In this document: piece after piece, positions 35,876 to 38,156 of the stretch | Layout: every line of letters starts with the position of its first letter | Position numbering within the stretch: position 1 is the first letter of the stretch | Assembly: GCA_027487575.1 (NCBI GenBank) | Contig: JAIYDJ010000098.1 | Span: 1-38,156, forward strand | Length of the DNA stretch: 38,156 bases | From: Rhodobacter sp. | Lineage (GTDB): Bacteria > Pseudomonadota > Alphaproteobacteria > Rhodobacterales > Rhodobacteraceae | Direction: 5' to 3' | Made by a program: the position numbers and the translations under genes | The notes under the pieces: generated by a model | Seen by the model: only the letters and a program-made list of their open reading frames with translations | Databases searched by the model: none | What the model was told of the DNA's origin: nothing

Positions 35876-35913
35876 GACCCGGTCCGGTTAGGGCCGGGCA
35901 TTCACGGTGCCGG

Positions 35914-37110
35914 TCAGGACACCGCAAATTTCAGCAGCTTGATCGCCGCATAGTCCGAGATATCGCCACCGACGCGCTTGGTCGCGTAGAACAGAACATG
36001 CGGTTTGGCGCTGAACGGGTCGCGCAGAACGCGCAAATCCGGACGCTCGGCGATGGTGTAGCCAGCGTTGAAATCCCCGAACGCGATGGCGTGCGCATTC
36101 GCCGCGATGTCGGGCATGTCCTCGCAGATCAGCACCGGATAGCCCATCAACCGCGCCGGTTCCGCCGCCGCGAGCCCGTCGGACCACATGAAGCGGCCAT
36201 CGGCATCCTTCATCTTGCGCACAGCACCCGCCGTCTTCGAGTTCATCACGAAGGTCGCGTTGGCCCGGTAGTCCGCCCCCAGCGCATAGATGAGGTTCAC
36301 GATGCAATCGACAGCGTTGGTCGTCGGAAAATCGGCCGCAGCGCCCGACGGCACATACCCCAGCGATCCCCATGTCCACGACGCATTCGCCACCTTCGCG
36401 GGCAGCAGAAACCCTTTCGGCTTGTCCACCCCATCCCCGTTCACGAAGGCCGCAGCTTCCGCCCGGATGAAACGTGTGGCGATCTTTCCGGCCAGCCAGC
36501 CCTCGACGTCAAAGGCACTGTCGTCCAGCAGTCGCTGGCTGGCCTTCGGCATTGCCGACAACTCGTGCAGACGGATCGAAATGCGCTCGATCGTTGGCGT
36601 CGCGGATTCCAGTTGCGCCCCGGTTTCCGTGGCCCAACCCGAGCCGACTTCCGACCGGTCGATCAGGACATCGAACGACACCGCATCGACGTTGACGACA
36701 TTGGCAACCGAACGAAGGGATGCGGTCGAAAGAAGCATGCTGCGGATGCGGTCCGCCGTCTGCGGATCAACCAGATAACCGCCGTCCGCCGCCACGGCAG
36801 TGGACATCGCCTTGCCCTCCAGCACCAGGCCGCGCAGCGCATCGTCATCGCCCGAGCGCAGGTAGGCGTCAAACGCCTTCACATGCGGCACTTCCACCTC
36901 GGCGAAGGCCGAAAGTGCGGGGCGTCCGTAGGTCGTGGTCTTGCGATCAAGCATGGTCAGTCGCTCTTCCTGTTGTTGCAATGAAGTCTTCACATCGGCC
37001 TGAAAGCCTCTGAAGGCGTTCAGAAAATCGGACGCTGCAGATTTCAGTTCCGCAGCCGGATGCATGCCGTCGGGCATGTCTGCCCCGGCCCCGAAGTCTT
37101 TGTCGGTCAT
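35914..37110 (-). CDS. orfg5: GTA major capsid protein, HK97 fold (orfg5)
   Basis: 398 residues. An N-terminal delta-like scaffold region (about 20-60, with coiled coil SLQQQEERLTMLDRKT) precedes the processed shell protein. A plausible protease cut is after LEGK (residue 100), so the mature part would start AMSTAVAADGGYLVDP. Later HK97-type segments include RSVANVVNV, ASQRLLDDSAFDVEGWLA, AAAFVNGDGVDKPKGFL, MNSKTAGAVRKMKDADGRF and GYTIAERPDLRVLRDPF. It builds the small head. It follows the protease gene by 33 bases and has a hairpin-bearing gap after it. Length equals the usual GTA capsid. Confidence 0.96.
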   Translation of the reverse strand: MTDKDFGAGADMPDGMHPAAELKSAASDFLNAFRGFQADVKTSLQQQEERLTMLDRKTTTYGRPALSAFAEVEVPHVKAFDAYLRSGDDDALRGLVLEGKAMSTAVAADGGYLVDPQTADRIRSMLLSTASLRSVANVVNVDAVSFDVLIDRSEVGSGWATETGAQLESATPTIERISIRLHELSAMPKASQRLLDDSAFDVEGWLAGKIATRFIRAEAAAFVNGDGVDKPKGFLLPAKVANASWTWGSLGYVPSGAAADFPTTNAVDCIVNLIYALGADYRANATFVMNSKTAGAVRKMKDADGRFMWSDGLAAAEPARLMGYPVLICEDMPDIAANAHAIAFGDFNAGYTIAERPDLRVLRDPFSAKPHVLFYATKRVGGDISDYAAIKLLKFAVS

Positions 37111-37143
37111 GTCACTGTCCTCAGGTTGGTCGTAAAAGGCCGC

Positions 37144-37701
37144 TTACCGCCCGGCCATCAGTCCGGCCGCATTCCGCAGAAGGGCCGCCACTTCGCGCCA
37201 GGCCTCGGCACCGGGGTCCTGCCCCTTTGCCTGCACCCGCGCATCCTGAAGCATCGGGAATGTGACAAGCGACACCTCCCACAGCTCCAGTTCCGCCAGG
37301 CGGCGCTGCCCTTTTCCATCTCGTTCCGCCCGAACAGTCCGATAGCCGATCGACAACCCGTCGATCGCGCCCGCTGCCAGAAGGGCCGCCGCCTCGCGCC
37401 CCTTTTCCACATCCGTCAGGATGCGACCCTTGACCCATAGACCTGCGGCATCCTCGCGCACCTCGTCCCAGACTCCGATGGGCTGCGCCGGGTCATGCTG
37501 CCACAGCATCTTTACCCGCGCCCCCTTGCGGGCCAGTGCTGCCAGGGATGTCTTGTAGGCCCCGGGCTCCACCACGTCGCCGCCCTGATCGCGTTTGCCG
37601 AACAGACTGGCATAACCTTCGACCAGGCACCCATCTCTCACCACCAGCGCGCCCGCGCGCTGAAACTTCCGTTCCGGCGCACCCCACTCTGCAATCTGCA
37701 T
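37144..37701 (-). CDS. orfg4: GTA prohead protease (orfg4)
   Basis: 185-residue serine protease of the U35/S78 prohead type. The triad is visible as MLWQHDPAQPIG (H69), IDGLSIGYR (S117) and ELWEVSLVTFP (E142). It also has GYASLFGKRDQGGDVVEPGAY and LTDVEKGREAAALLAAGAI. It trims the N-terminal region of the capsid protein during head maturation. The ATG at 37701 follows the small head gene by 3 bases. Complete. Confidence 0.95.
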   Translation of the reverse strand: MQIAEWGAPERKFQRAGALVVRDGCLVEGYASLFGKRDQGGDVVEPGAYKTSLAALARKGARVKMLWQHDPAQPIGVWDEVREDAAGLWVKGRILTDVEKGREAAALLAAGAIDGLSIGYRTVRAERDGKGQRRLAELELWEVSLVTFPMLQDARVQAKGQDPGAEAWREVAALLRNAAGLMAGR

Positions 37702-37704
37702 TCT

Positions 37705-37947
37705 TCACCTCATTGCTGCCGAAATCAGCGCCTCTGCCCCCTGGGTCAGCAGAAACACAGCCACACCGTAAACCCCCAGCCAGATGCGTTTCTCCAACCG
37801 GTCCAGCGCGGCGTCGATCAGGCCCAGCCGGAACTCCAGCGCGGCCCAACGCTCCATCGACACGCGCTCGTTCGCGTCGATCCGGGCACTAGCCACATCG
37901 AAACTGTCGTACAGGAACCGCGAGCCGCTCTCGGCCCGCTCACTCAT
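37705..37947 (-). CDS. orfg3.5: GTA small head-formation protein (orfg3.5)
   Basis: 80 residues: a charged helical region (DVASARIDANERVSMERWA and ALDRLEKRI) followed by one hydrophobic segment (about 57-73, WLGVYGVAVFLLTQGA). It matches the short gene that lies between portal and protease in GTA clusters and is annotated there as a head-formation protein; its exact role is not settled. Its ATG overlaps the portal stop codon by 8 bases. Confidence 0.85.
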   Translation of the reverse strand: MSERAESGSRFLYDSFDVASARIDANERVSMERWAALEFRLGLIDAALDRLEKRIWLGVYGVAVFLLTQGAEALISAAMR

Positions 37948-38156
37948 CGCCGCTCAAGGCGGGCAAGCCCAGAATCGCCCGCTTCTCCGCCGCAGACAGG
38001 AAATCGGCCGCGCCGACCCGCGCCCATTGCTGATCCCGCTCGACCGCAAGTGCCGGTATCTGGTCCAGATCGGGCTTCACGTCCACCGCCTCGCCGGCAA
38101 ACCCCGACAGCCAGTGCGAAATCGCAGCCGTCACCCGCGAGGCAAGCGGCAACACC
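37940..38156 (-). CDS. orfg3: GTA portal protein, C-terminal part (orfg3), cut by window edge
   Basis: Only the last about 72 codons are in the window: LPLASRVTAAISHWLSGF, VKPDLDQIPALAVERDQQW and the closing FLSAAEKRAILGLPALSGDE. The combination of a clip/stem-like helix, QIPAL and the LSAAEKRAILGLP tail is the standard end of HK97-type portal proteins. The portal is the dodecameric ring for DNA entry and exit at the head vertex. The rest, and the terminase genes expected before it, lie to the right of the window. Confidence 0.88.
   Translation of the reverse strand, partial: VLPLASRVTAAISHWLSGFAGEAVDVKPDLDQIPALAVERDQQWARVGAADFLSAAEKRAILGLPALSGDE

Noticed and set aside
26989..38156. Reading the cluster as an ordinary prophage
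   Set aside because: Gene order, small sizes, orfg3.5 and orfg10.1, and the neighbouring cysE match a GTA cluster; no integrase, repressor, lysis or replication gene is seen in the window.

Overview
The window reads as chromosomal DNA of a high-GC alphaproteobacterium, most likely a member of the Rhodobacteraceae. Pointers are a B12-dependent class II ribonucleotide reductase, a Mur-type Fur regulator, pyruvate dehydrogenase with a lipoyl domain on E1-beta as well as E2, and a gene transfer agent (GTA) cluster collinear with that of Rhodobacter capsulatus. I cannot name a genus.

Layout. (1) 1-1051 is decayed accessory DNA: the end of an IS21-type element sits inside a TRIP13/Pch2-like AAA+ ATPase gene, preceded by a frame-broken partner overlapping its start codon. 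(2) 1052-5144 is nrdJ (minus) with a long leader carrying two related palindromes that look like NrdR boxes. (3) 5145-12522 is housekeeping and transport: three DMT/EamA-type transporters (one of them RarD), a Fur/Mur regulator, enolase, a two-helix membrane peptide, a FAD oxidoreductase, a DUF985-type cupin and a fatty acid desaturase. (4) 12649-20798 holds an acidic, probably calcium-binding or exported protein, anmK, tyrS, two overlapping cyclophilin genes, pgk, an alpha/beta hydrolase, a secreted protein of unknown function and an FtsB-like divisome gene. (5) 20802-25766 is a small cupin, then pdhA, pdhB, an unrecognised membrane-anchored gene, and pdhC. (6) 25819-38156 is all on the minus strand: the GTA structural genes from the portal C-terminus (cut by the window edge) through protease, capsid, connectors, tail tube, chaperones, tape measure, baseplate, peptidase and the large tip protein, followed by a short conserved gene and cysE.

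How they work together. In transcription order (right to left) the GTA genes build a small tailed particle: portal, head protein, protease, HK97 capsid, adaptor, stopper, tail terminator, tube, two tail chaperones, tape measure, distal tail, hub, peptidase and tip. Most junctions are start/stop overlaps or gaps of under 15 bases. The exception is capsid to adaptor, which contains a 13-bp perfect inverted repeat with a 46-nt loop. The GTA promoter, regulator sites, terminase and most of the portal gene lie beyond the right edge. Eno, pgk and the pdh genes cover lower glycolysis and acetyl-CoA formation but form separate transcription units.

The points most worth following up are the interrupted TRIP13-like ATPase with its broken partner, the foreign-looking gene between pdhB and pdhC flanked by 11-bp direct repeats, the palindromic repeat that provides the stop codons of both tyrS and ppiA, and the hairpin in the GTA capsid-adaptor gap. 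I see no tRNA, rRNA, CRISPR array or riboswitch that I can support.
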